A program made the position numbers and the translations under genes. A stretch of DNA of 37,156 bases from Enterorhabdus sp. P55 (GTDB lineage Bacteria; Actinomycetota; Coriobacteriia; Coriobacteriales; Eggerthellaceae): assembly GCF_009911695.1 (NCBI RefSeq), contig NZ_QWKK01000014.1, forward strand, positions 1 through 37,156, in the 5' to 3' direction. Under the pieces are notes generated by a model. The model did no database searches and was not told the DNA's origin. It saw only the letters and a program-made list of their open reading frames with translations. Of the stretch, positions 14,291 to 21,200 are shown piece by piece (within the stretch, counting starts at the first letter, position 1; each line of letters starts with the position of its first letter).

Positions 14291-14473
14291 CGCCGATTTT
14301 TGGCAAGAAAAGCCGGTTCTGCAACACGATTCGGCGTTCCGCGAGCGTTCTATGAGCTGTTGCCGGCGCTGGCGGCCGCTGGCGCTTTCTGTGACCTGGG
14401 AAAATGCGCAGGGGAAAACGCAGCGCGCTACGATGGACCTTGCAGACCCGGCTTTTCTTGCCAAAAATACGCG
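14291..14473. repeat. Inverted-repeat element with 33-bp arms
   Basis: The arms at 14291-14323 and 14441-14473 are reverse complements at 30 of 33 positions around a 117-base centre. The arm core is TTTTTGGCAAGAAAAGCCGG followed by (T/G)TCTGCA. Architecture and the GCAA...CGGTT.TGCA skeleton recall the elements at 185-336 and 31125-31267, but the sequence is not the same. It sits between parS site 3 and the next gene. Confidence 0.8.
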
Positions 14474-14531
14474 CGTAGGGTGCCCGGGCGGGTGGGCGGA
14501 GCCTCGCCTGCTGCCGTCTCGTCCCATGCGC

Positions 14532-14537
14532 TATCAT
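14532..14537 (+). promoter_or_regulatory. -10 box within a palindrome
   Basis: TATCAT lies inside GCGCTATCATAGAGCGC (14528-14544), whose GCGCT/AGCGC ends are inverted. Transcription would start near 14544, leaving a 24-base leader with GAAGGGA before the ATG. The palindrome could be an operator. Confidence 0.4.
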
Positions 14538-14567
14538 AGAGCGCACGAAACGGTCGAAGGGAATCTC

Positions 14568-15833
14568 ATGCCTGACATCCAACTGCGCTTCCACAAAGAC
14601 ATGCTGGTGCTTTCTGCGCCTGTTTCCGCCGCGCTGCGGCGCGCGGGGCTCGATACGGCGCGCGATCTGGAGTTCACCCTGCTCTTCGAGCCTGACGTGG
14701 TTGAGGAGGCCTATCGCCTGGAGTCCATCGCCGGCGCTCAGTGCCTGGTGGCTGCCACGGGAGGCGTCACGCCGGCGCGCCTGGCCGCCGTCTCCATGGA
14801 CGGGCGCGGGGCGGACGTGGTGGAGGCCGCCCTTGAGACGCTGCGCCCCTTCCGTCCCCAGCACGTGCTGGCGTCCCTTGAGCCGTGCGGCCTGCCGCTT
14901 GACAAGTCGTCGAAGGCGTCGATGACCGAGAATCGCGATCAGTACGCCCGCGCGGCGCGCCTGTTCGCCGGCAAGGAGCTGGACGGCTTTCTTCTGGAGG
15001 GCTTCGCGAGCTGCGCGGATCTGATGTGTGCCCTGGCGGGGCTGCGAAAGGTGACGGATGCTCCTGTCCTGGCATCAGTGGACGTGGATGGCGAAGGCGT
15101 GCTGGCCAATGGCCGCGATACCTTGGAGGAGGCCTGCGCCGTCATGGCTGACTTCGAGGCCTCTGCAGCTGGATTCGCGACCGCTGCTGGCCAGGAGGAG
15201 GCTTGCGCCCTGGCGCGCCGGGCTGCCGCGGCCTGCGATCTGCCGCTGGTGGCGTCGCTCGTCGTGAGGCGTCGCGATGCGCGCCAGCAGGGTCCCACGG
15301 CGGAGAATCCCTACTACTGCCCTGATGCCCTGGTGGCGGCCGCCGATGCCCTGCGTGCGGCGGGCGTGCAGTTCCTGCGGGCCGTGGGCGACGCCACGCC
15401 GGCCTACACGGGCGCCCTTGCTGCCACGACGGCCGGCCTGGACGTGGCGGCCGTGAGCGCGGGCGACGCCGCCGAGGAGGAGGCGCGGGCCCAGGCCCTC
15501 GACGCGCTGGCCGCCCAGATGCGCGAGCGCGTCTCGGCGGCTCTCGGCACGCTGGCCGCTGAGACCGATGCCGCTGCTGCGACCCTTACCCCTGAGGAGC
15601 GGGCCGCCGCCGAGTCTGCCGATGCCCCTGGCCCCACCGCACTCGACTCGGCCGCACCGTCCGGCGCCGCTGCCTCCATCGCGTCCCCCAGCATCTCGGA
15701 GAAGGCCCTGGCCGCCGACGACGCCGCCCCCGGCTCCTCCGCACTTAGTTCGGACGCGTCATCCGACGCCGCCTCCGTCTCGTCGGCCGACGCCTCGGAG
15801 GAGGCCTCGGCTGCTGGCGCCGGGAGGAGCTAG
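14568..15833 (+). CDS. Homocysteine S-methyltransferase-like protein lacking zinc cysteines
   Basis: 421 residues. Residues 1-310 follow the homocysteine methyltransferase barrel of MetH/BHMT: FEPDVVEEAYRLESIAGA, then QYARAARLFAGKELDGFLLE, then DAPVLASVDVDGEGVLANG, then the last strand AGVQFLRAVGDATPAYTGAL. In active enzymes the GxNC and GGCCGT segments give three cysteines that hold Zn and activate homocysteine. Here the equivalent places read GFAT and RAVGDAT, so all three are missing. The last 110 residues are Ala/Ser/Asp-rich low complexity. The protein may be a non-catalytic homolog or use another chemistry. ATG 14568 has GAAGGGA upstream. The stop is one base before the next ATG, so the pair is co-transcribed. 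Confidence 0.72.
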   Translation: MPDIQLRFHKDMLVLSAPVSAALRRAGLDTARDLEFTLLFEPDVVEEAYRLESIAGAQCLVAATGGVTPARLAAVSMDGRGADVVEAALETLRPFRPQHVLASLEPCGLPLDKSSKASMTENRDQYARAARLFAGKELDGFLLEGFASCADLMCALAGLRKVTDAPVLASVDVDGEGVLANGRDTLEEACAVMADFEASAAGFATAAGQEEACALARRAAAACDLPLVASLVVRRRDARQQGPTAENPYYCPDALVAAADALRAAGVQFLRAVGDATPAYTGALAATTAGLDVAAVSAGDAAEEEARAQALDALAAQMRERVSAALGTLAAETDAAAATLTPEERAAAESADAPGPTALDSAAPSGAAASIASPSISEKALAADDAAPGSSALSSDASSDAASVSSADASEEASAAGAGRS

Positions 15834-15834
15834 C

Positions 15835-16335
15835 ATGCCTCGCGACCACTACGGCACCAATCGCGACCAGAGCGAATACTACGGTGCGCTGCAGAACCTG
15901 GTGGACAGCTTGTTTCCCGACGACGAATACGAGTTGGGAGACGCTACCCGCGTCGTGGTGTCCGGTGCGGGCGCGGCGGCGACGTCCGGTGCGGGCGCGG
16001 TCGCCGGTGCCGCGGACGGCGCCGCGCCAGGCGCGCCAGGTGCAGTCGATGCCGCGGCGGCCTTCGGGGTATCGGAGCGTGCGGCGAGCCTTCTCGGGCT
16101 GGCGGCGCTCGTCCCCGCCGACGCCGAGCCCGCACCGGACGCCACGCCTCCCGGTCCCACCATCCGTCGCCTCGACGCCGTGCTAGCAGCGGAGGCGGCC
16201 GATCTGCCCGATGACCTCATTCGCATCGTGAAGCTCCTGCCGCCGGGCGACTACACGCGCGAGCGCCTCTGCACTCAGCTCAACTCCGCCCTCACCGGCC
16301 ACGCCTGGGGCCAGGTCTACGGCACGGTGGAATAA
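15835..16335 (+). CDS. Small conserved-looking protein of unknown function
   Basis: 166 residues; I do not recognise the family. An N-terminal polar block (MPRDHYGTNRDQSEYYGALQ, then NLVDSLFPDDEYEL) is followed by an Ala/Gly/Pro-rich linker from about 45 to 75. A C-terminal block reads DDLIRIVKLLPPGDYTRERL, ending in GHAWGQVYGTVE. The two ends look structured and the centre flexible. There is no signal peptide or membrane segment. GGGAGGAGC lies just before the ATG at 15835, overlapping the previous stop region, which implies coupled expression with the methyltransferase-like gene. A longer in-frame reading upstream runs through that gene's coding sequence and is not credible. Confidence 0.65.
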   Translation: MPRDHYGTNRDQSEYYGALQNLVDSLFPDDEYELGDATRVVVSGAGAAATSGAGAVAGAADGAAPGAPGAVDAAAAFGVSERAASLLGLAALVPADAEPAPDATPPGPTIRRLDAVLAAEAADLPDDLIRIVKLLPPGDYTRERLCTQLNSALTGHAWGQVYGTVE

Positions 16336-16613
16336 GCCCCCTCAAGCCCTCCCCAGGAAGAGGCGAGGGGCTGCCACAGCGGGGCCAAGTCTACAACACC
16401 GCAGGACGGGGTCTGCCAGGGAAGGAAAGCCATGGTTTTCTTCCCCTGCCGCTGTTGGAAAGAGAGGGCGTCCCCTGTTGCGTGGGAGGTGCTTGCCGGG
16501 GGCAGGTCGAGGCCTTCCGCTCGGGTGCCGGGAGCCTTCTCGGCTACGGGTTGGCAACTGGTTGGAAAATGATTTCTGTAGTTTTCGGCCCCTCAAAAAC
16601 ACAACTTGTTCGC

Positions 16614-16642
16614 TTGCAGTCGAACCCCCTGCCATGTACTAT
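16614..16642 (+). promoter_or_regulatory. nrdD promoter
   Basis: TTGCAG (16614-16619) and TACTAT (16637-16642) are separated by exactly 17 bases. The -10 overlaps the first NrdR box, as expected for a repressed promoter. Confidence 0.65.
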
Positions 16643-16683
16643 ATATTCCCGCTGGTGAATGCAACAAGCACTATATATTGTGG
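16635..16683 (+). promoter_or_regulatory. Tandem NrdR boxes
   Basis: Two copies of the core ACTATATATT start at 16638 and 16670, a 32-bp offset or about three helical turns. Flanks give TGTACTATATATTCCC and GCACTATATATTGTGG, close to the NrdR box ACACWATATATWGTGT. Paired boxes at this spacing are the standard NrdR arrangement upstream of ribonucleotide reductase genes. NrdR itself is not encoded here. Confidence 0.88.
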
Positions 16684-16879
16684 GTATATCGGTGGATTGT
16701 CGGTGGAAACCTAGTTGACGAAACAAGGGTATCCCCACTTCGCGACGATGAACCACAGGCCGTGTGAATAATGCGGAAGCATTCGCCAGGACACAGCATT
16801 TTGTGTTCAAGCGCCCTGCGCGAAAGCGTGGGGCGACCTTATGGATAGCCGCGGCAATAAGGAAGGAAGACGGCACGCC

Positions 16880-19228
16880 ATGGTAGAGACCATCATCAAG
16901 CGCGACGGGCGCACCACCGCATTTCATCGGGAGAAGATCGTCGGAGCGGTGGAGAAGGCGTTTCAGGCTTGCGCGGCCATGCAGGATCGCGCGGTGGCCG
17001 AGGAAATCGCCGACACCGTTATCGCCAAGCTCGACGAGGGCGCCATCGAGGGCGTCCCGACGGTGGAGGGCGTGCAGGACCTCGTGGAGGAGACTCTGAT
17101 CGAGTCCGGCTTCGTCCAGACGGCCAAGGCCTACATCCTCTACCGCGCCGAGCGCAATCGCGTGCGCGACGTCAACTCCCGCCTCATCAAGACGCTCAAG
17201 GACATCACCTTCTCCAAGGCCTCCGAGTCCGACATGAAGCGCGAGAACGCCAACATCGACGCCGACACCGCCATGGGCACCATGCTCAAGTACGGTTCCG
17301 AGTCCGCGAAGCAGTTCTACGAGATGTGCGTCATCAACCCCAAGTACGCCCGCGCCCATCGCGAGGGTGATATCCACATCCATGACATGGACTTCTACAC
17401 GCTGACCACCACCTGCTGCCAGATCGAGCTGCGCAAGCTCTTCAAGGGCGGCTTCTCCACCGGCCACGGCGTGCTGCGCGAGCCCAACGACATCTCCAGC
17501 TACGCGGCCCTGGCCTGCATCGCCATCCAGTCGAACCAGAACGACCAGCACGGCGGCCAGTCCGTCTGCGACTTCGACTACGGCCTGGCCGTGGGCGTGC
17601 GCAAGACCTTCCGCCGTCTGTTCAAGAAGCACGCGGCCGAGGCCGTCGACCTGCTCACCGACATCCAGGACGACCGGGAGTTCGCCGAGAAGCTGCTCGC
17701 CGGCGTGGAGGAGGAGACGGGCGCCATCGCCTCCCTGGACATGGACCCTGCCTTCAGCGCGGCCGTCATCGCCGGCCTGGTGCGGGCGGGCGTCGAAGAG
17801 CCCATCGCCGAGCGCGTGGTGAGCTACGCCGTGAAGAACGCCACGCGTGACACCGACCGCCAGACCTTCCAGGCCATGGAGGCCCTGGTGCACAACCTCA
17901 ACACCATGCACTCCCGCGCTGGCGCGCAGACGCCGTTCAGCTCGGTGAACTACGGCATGGACACCTCCCCCGAGGGGCGCATGGTCATCAAGAACATGCT
18001 GCTGGCTACCGAGGAGGGCCTGGGCTCCGGCGAGACGCCCATCTTCCCCGTGCAGATCTTCCGCGTGAAGGAAGGCGTCAACTACAACCCGGAGGATCCG
18101 AACTACGACCTGTTCAAGCTGGCCATGCACTGCTCGGCCAAGCGCCTGTTCCCCAACTTCAGCTTCCTGGACGCGCCGTTCAACGCTCAGTACTACAAGG
18201 GCACGCCGGAGACGGAGATTGCCTACATGGGCTGCCGCACGCGCGTCATGGGCAACGTCTACGATCCCGGGCGCGAGGTCACGCCCGGCCGCGGCAACCT
18301 GTCCTTCACCTCCATCAACCTGCCGCGCCTGGCCATCCGCTCCAAGGGCGACCTCGACCTGTTCTTCGACCTGCTCGACTCCAAGCTGGCGCTCGTTACC
18401 GCGCAGCTCGACGAGCGCTTTGAGATTCAGGCCCGCAAGCGCGTGTACAACGCCCCGTTCCTGATGGGCCAGGGCGTGTGGATCGACTCCGAGAAGCTCA
18501 AGCCCACCGATGAGCAGCGCGAGGTGCTCAAGCACGGCACCCTGACCACCGGCTTCATCGGCCTGGCCGAGTGCCTGGTGGCGCTGACCGGCCAGCATCA
18601 CGGCCAGTCGCCCGAGGCGCAGCGCCTGGGCCTGGAGATCGTGGGCCACATGCGCAGCTACTGCGACCGCGTCTCCCGCGAGCGCGGCATGAACTACACG
18701 CTCATCGCCACGCCCGCCGAGGGCCTGTCCGGCCGCTTCGTCCGCGTGGATCGCGAGCGCTACGGCGTCATCCCCGGCGTGACCGACCGCGACTACTACA
18801 CCAACGGCTTCCACGTGCCGGTGTACTACGACATCTCGGCGTTCGACAAGATTGCCATCGAGGCGCCCTACCATGCGCTGACCAACGGCGGCCACATCTC
18901 CTACATCGAGCTGGACGGCGACCCGACGGACAACCTGGAGGCCTTCGAGAGCGTCATCCGCTACATGAAGGACTGCGGCATGGGCTACGGCTCGGTCAAC
19001 CACCCGGTCGACCGCGACCCGGTGTGCGGCTACAACGGCATCATCGAGGACGTGTGCCCCAAGTGCGGGCGCACCGAGGCCGAGCACGACATGCCCTTCG
19101 AGCGCATCCGCCGCATCACGGGCTACCTGGTAGGCACGCTCGACCGCTTCAACGATGCCAAGCGCGCCGAGGAGCACGACCGCGTGAAGCACGACGTCTC
19201 CCGCATCGAGGAGGTCGAGGAGCGCTAG
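16880..19228 (+). CDS. nrdD: Anaerobic (class III) ribonucleoside-triphosphate reductase
   Basis: 782 residues. An N-terminal ATP-cone (VETIIKRDGRTTAFHREKIV, residues 2-95) senses dATP/ATP. It is followed by the glycyl-radical barrel with HIHDMDFYTLTTTCCQIELR and HGGQSVCDFDYG. The C-terminus has CPKCG and the radical site RRITGYL with Gly748, then DRFNDAKRAEEHDRVKH. The enzyme makes dNTPs without oxygen. The zinc region reads DRDPVCGYNG then CPKCG, so only three cysteines are obvious where four are usual. ATG 16880 is chosen because GGAAGGAAG lies ten bases upstream and the ATP-cone begins at once; ATG 16841 is in frame but lacks an SD. It is controlled by the NrdR boxes and followed by its activase. 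Confidence 0.95.
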   Translation: MVETIIKRDGRTTAFHREKIVGAVEKAFQACAAMQDRAVAEEIADTVIAKLDEGAIEGVPTVEGVQDLVEETLIESGFVQTAKAYILYRAERNRVRDVNSRLIKTLKDITFSKASESDMKRENANIDADTAMGTMLKYGSESAKQFYEMCVINPKYARAHREGDIHIHDMDFYTLTTTCCQIELRKLFKGGFSTGHGVLREPNDISSYAALACIAIQSNQNDQHGGQSVCDFDYGLAVGVRKTFRRLFKKHAAEAVDLLTDIQDDREFAEKLLAGVEEETGAIASLDMDPAFSAAVIAGLVRAGVEEPIAERVVSYAVKNATRDTDRQTFQAMEALVHNLNTMHSRAGAQTPFSSVNYGMDTSPEGRMVIKNMLLATEEGLGSGETPIFPVQIFRVKEGVNYNPEDPNYDLFKLAMHCSAKRLFPNFSFLDAPFNAQYYKGTPETEIAYMGCRTRVMGNVYDPGREVTPGRGNLSFTSINLPRLAIRSKGDLDLFFDLLDSKLALVTAQLDERFEIQARKRVYNAPFLMGQGVWIDSEKLKPTDEQREVLKHGTLTTGFIGLAECLVALTGQHHGQSPEAQRLGLEIVGHMRSYCDRVSRERGMNYTLIATPAEGLSGRFVRVDRERYGVIPGVTDRDYYTNGFHVPVYYDISAFDKIAIEAPYHALTNGGHISYIELDGDPTDNLEAFESVIRYMKDCGMGYGSVNHPVDRDPVCGYNGIIEDVCPKCGRTEAEHDMPFERIRRITGYLVGTLDRFNDAKRAEEHDRVKHDVSRIEEVEER

Positions 19229-19254
19229 CGGCCAAGTCAACGCTATCGTGAGGA

Positions 19255-19288
19255 AGCGCCCCGCCGGCCCCCAGGTCTGCGGGGCGCT
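19255..19288 (+). terminator. GC hairpin between nrdD and nrdG
   Basis: AGCGCCCCGC (19255-19264) pairs perfectly with GCGGGGCGCT (19279-19288). Three bases later comes TATAAT, so the stem may end nrdD transcription and directly abuts the nrdG promoter. Confidence 0.5.
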
Positions 19289-19290
19289 CC

Positions 19291-19296
19291 TATAAT
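19291..19296 (+). promoter_or_regulatory. -10 box TATAAT for nrdG
   Basis: TATAAT is followed seven bases later by the ATG at 19304, which would be at the predicted transcription start. No -35 is evident, because that place is occupied by the hairpin. Confidence 0.45.
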
Positions 19297-19303
19297 GGAA
19301 GGC

Positions 19304-20098
19304 ATGAAGATGAGCGAGGACATACCGAAGGACGCGAAAGGCGCGGCTGCGAAAGGCGCACGGCCGGGCTCTGCCAGGGAAGAGGCCGCAGGCGCCGGTT
19401 TCCCGACGGTTGCGAGCGGCGCCCCAGACGCGCCCACGCACATTCGGCTTTACGGCACGGTGGCGGATTCCATCGTCGACGGGCCGGGACTGCGCTATGC
19501 CGTGTTCGTGCAGGGCTGCTCCCACGGGTGCCCGGGGTGCCACAACCCCGAGAGCCATCCGGCGGAGGGCGGTACGCTGACCGCCATCGACGCGCTGGTG
19601 GCCGACATCCGCGCCAACGGGCTCGTCCACGACGTGACGCTCTCGGGCGGCGATCCTTTCGAGCAGCCCGAGGCCTGCGCCGAGGTGGCACGTCGCTTGA
19701 AGGCTGCGGGTTACGGCCTGTGGGCCTACACGGGCTACCGCTACGAGGACCTGCTGCGCCAGGCTGACCTCGCCGAGGCCGCCCCCGCTGTCGCCCCCAG
19801 CGCCGACGCCGAGGATGCCGCCGGTATCGCCGGCAGCGCCGACGCTGCCTCCAAGGCTCCGGGGGGTGCCTCCCCCGACCAGGCCGCCATCCGGCGCGCT
19901 GCCGCCGTCCGCAGCCTGCTCGACACGGTGGACGTGCTGGTGGACGGCCCCTTCGTCGAGTCGCTCAAGTCCCTGGGGCTGAAGTGGCGCGGATCGTCCA
20001 ACCAGCGGCTCATCGACCTGGCCGCCACGCGCGCTGCGGGGCAGGTGGTCGAGTGGCGGCCGCCGGCCTTCTCGCTGGAGAAGCCCTCCAACTGGTAG
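19304..20098 (+). CDS. nrdG: Anaerobic ribonucleotide reductase activating protein (radical SAM)
   Basis: 264 residues. NrdG cleaves S-adenosylmethionine to install the glycyl radical on NrdD. The cluster motif CSHGCPGC gives C72-x3-C76-x2-C79. VTLSGGDPFEQ matches the GGEP-like SAM motif and LLDTVDVLVDGPF is the usual late NrdG signature. Two oddities: a polar Ala/Gly-rich N-terminal extension of about 45 residues before HIRLYGTVADS, and an Ala-rich insertion of about 45 residues between YEDLLRQ and LLDTVD. Both make it longer than typical NrdG (about 155-230 residues). The start is taken at ATG 19304 as a leaderless start; ATG 19310 is a close alternative, while ATG 19295 would overlap the -10 box. 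Confidence 0.9.
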   Translation: MKMSEDIPKDAKGAAAKGARPGSAREEAAGAGFPTVASGAPDAPTHIRLYGTVADSIVDGPGLRYAVFVQGCSHGCPGCHNPESHPAEGGTLTAIDALVADIRANGLVHDVTLSGGDPFEQPEACAEVARRLKAAGYGLWAYTGYRYEDLLRQADLAEAAPAVAPSADAEDAAGIAGSADAASKAPGGASPDQAAIRRAAAVRSLLDTVDVLVDGPFVESLKSLGLKWRGSSNQRLIDLAATRAAGQVVEWRPPAFSLEKPSNW

Positions 20099-20127
20099 CC
20101 TGCCGGCCTTAACGAATCCGTGTAGAT

Positions 20128-20160
20128 GCGCGCCTGCGGCCTCTCGGCTTGCGGGCGCGC
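20128..20160 (+). terminator. GC hairpin between nrdG and mscS-like gene
   Basis: GCGCGCCTGC (20128-20137) pairs with GCGGGCGCGC (20151-20160) with one G-T pair. As at the nrdD-nrdG junction, the stem is followed after three bases by a -10 box. Confidence 0.45.
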
Positions 20161-20163
20161 CCC

Positions 20164-20169
20164 TACAAT
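20164..20169 (+). promoter_or_regulatory. -10 box TACAAT for the MscS gene
   Basis: TACAAT ends seven bases before the ATG at 20177, again predicting a leaderless mRNA. No SD precedes the ATG. Confidence 0.45.
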
Positions 20170-20176
20170 GGGGCCC

Positions 20177-21103
20177 ATGGAAAAGCTCTACGACATGTTC
20201 GATCGGTTCGTCCACTCAGACTGGCTTGCCACCGCGCTCGGAGTCGCCGTCATCCTCGGCATCACCGCGGCGCTTGCGCGCGCGGCCGTCGCCCTGACGC
20301 GCCGCCTGCTCACGCGCGGGTCGCTGCTGCCCACCAGCTCCATCTTCATCAATGTCATCCGCGTGGGCATCTGGCTCATCGGCATCAGCTTCATGCTGTC
20401 AACCTGCTTCAACGTGAACGTGAGCGCCATCGTCACCGGCCTGGGCGTGGTGGGCATCGCCGTGTCGCTCGGGTTCCAGGACACCATCGCCAACCTCATC
20501 GGCGGCCTGCAGGTGAGCGTGTCGCGCACGGTGGAGCCGGGCGACAACATCAAGCTGGGCACCAGCGGCGTGAGCGGCGTCGTGCGGGACGTGACCTGGC
20601 GCTACACCACGGTGGACAACCCATCGGGCACCCACATCGTCATCCCCAACTCCATGATGAACACCACGGCGCTCATTCACCTGGCCCGACCCGAGTGCGT
20701 GTCGGTACCGCTGGTGGTGACCGATAGCGAGCAGCGCCTGACCACCGTCGCCCATCGCATGGAGGAGGCGGCGGCGAAGGCGCTCAAGCGCGTGGACAAG
20801 GTGAAGAAGGGCCCGTCGGTGACGTTCTCGGAGGTGACGGCCCAGGGGTTCCAAGGCTCGCTGAGCTTCACGCTCGCCGACGCGAGCAAGGTGTCGGCGG
20901 CTACCGACGCGGCCATCCGCGCCATCGCCCCCTACTGTCATCCGCACGCGCTTGAGCGGACGGCTGACGCCATCGCCGAGGAGGTGGGCGCCCTCACGGC
21001 AGCGGAGGGTGCCGAGCCGCCTGCCTCCGCCAAGGATCAGACGGCAAGCGCTCCGGCTCCTGATGCCGATGCCGCCGACTGCGCGGCCAGGCGCTTCGGC
21101 TGA
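20177..21103 (+). CDS. MscS-family small-conductance mechanosensitive channel
   Basis: 308 residues. Three transmembrane helices lie at about 17-38, 58-75 and 82-110. The pore-lining third helix reads GLGVVGIAVSLGFQDTIANL and the beta domain follows with VEPGDNIKL, then TTVDNPSGTHIVIPNSMM. MscS channels open under membrane tension to release solutes during hypo-osmotic shock. The C-terminal 45 residues are Ala/Asp-rich and disordered, beyond the usual cage. The ATG at 20177 is chosen for its position just after TACAAT; the in-frame upstream ATG at 20126 lies within the preceding hairpin. It is a separate transcript from nrdG. Confidence 0.9.
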   Translation: MEKLYDMFDRFVHSDWLATALGVAVILGITAALARAAVALTRRLLTRGSLLPTSSIFINVIRVGIWLIGISFMLSTCFNVNVSAIVTGLGVVGIAVSLGFQDTIANLIGGLQVSVSRTVEPGDNIKLGTSGVSGVVRDVTWRYTTVDNPSGTHIVIPNSMMNTTALIHLARPECVSVPLVVTDSEQRLTTVAHRMEEAAAKALKRVDKVKKGPSVTFSEVTAQGFQGSLSFTLADASKVSAATDAAIRAIAPYCHPHALERTADAIAEEVGALTAAEGAEPPASAKDQTASAPAPDADAADCAARRFG

Positions 21104-21154
21104 TTCTTTACCCAACTCTCACGACGCGGAAACCCGCGGCGGCCGGCGGTGGCC

Positions 21155-21160
21155 TACAAT
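21155..21160 (+). promoter_or_regulatory. -10 box for the two-component operon
   Basis: TACAAT in the context CCTACAATGG, the same as before the MscS gene. It leaves a leader of about 34 bases containing CCGGAGG five bases before the ATG at 21201. A second option, TAAAAT, lies at 21164-21169. Confidence 0.4.
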
Positions 21161-21200
21161 GGATAAAATACCCGCCACCAGGACTTTCCGGAGGCTGCCC

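Larger units (their letters stand above)
12366..14567. other. 2.2-kb gene desert carrying the parS cluster
   Basis: I see no credible gene on either strand. The open frames present are Arg/His/Ala-rich shadows, lack ribosome binding sites and run straight through the palindromic parS sites. From about 12830 to 13560 the top strand is strongly G-rich and built from degenerate units such as CGGTGATGCGGGGCATG and GTGGCGATGCGGCTGCG (12911, 13452, 13499). The region also holds a triple direct repeat (12381-12482), three hairpins (12511-12599) and an inverted-repeat element (14291-14473). Confidence 0.7.
16336..16879. other. Intergenic region before nrdD
   Basis: The left part holds stems that may end the upstream operon: AGCCCTC with GAGGGGCT (16348-16371), and CAGGGAAGGAAA with TTTTCTTCCCCTG around GCCATGG (16417-16447). 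The right part holds the nrdD promoter and paired NrdR boxes, then a leader with two short hairpins (ATGC/GCAT at 16769-16780 and ACAC/GTGT at 16792-16807). No gene is seen. Confidence 0.55.

Noticed and set aside
13564-14355. Plus-strand open frame of 263 codons covering parS sites 2 and 3
   Set aside because: Composition is Arg/Ala/Pro-rich, no SD is present, and the frame crosses both palindromes and an inverted-repeat arm.
14256-14567. N-terminal extension of the methyltransferase-like protein
   Set aside because: The extension crosses the inverted-repeat element and the promoter. The ATG at 14568 has a good SD and starts the family homology.
16336-16640. Cobalamin riboswitch upstream of nrdD
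   Set aside because: A CTGCCACAGC stretch recalls the conserved core, but the other elements are missing, and class III RNR does not use cobalamin.
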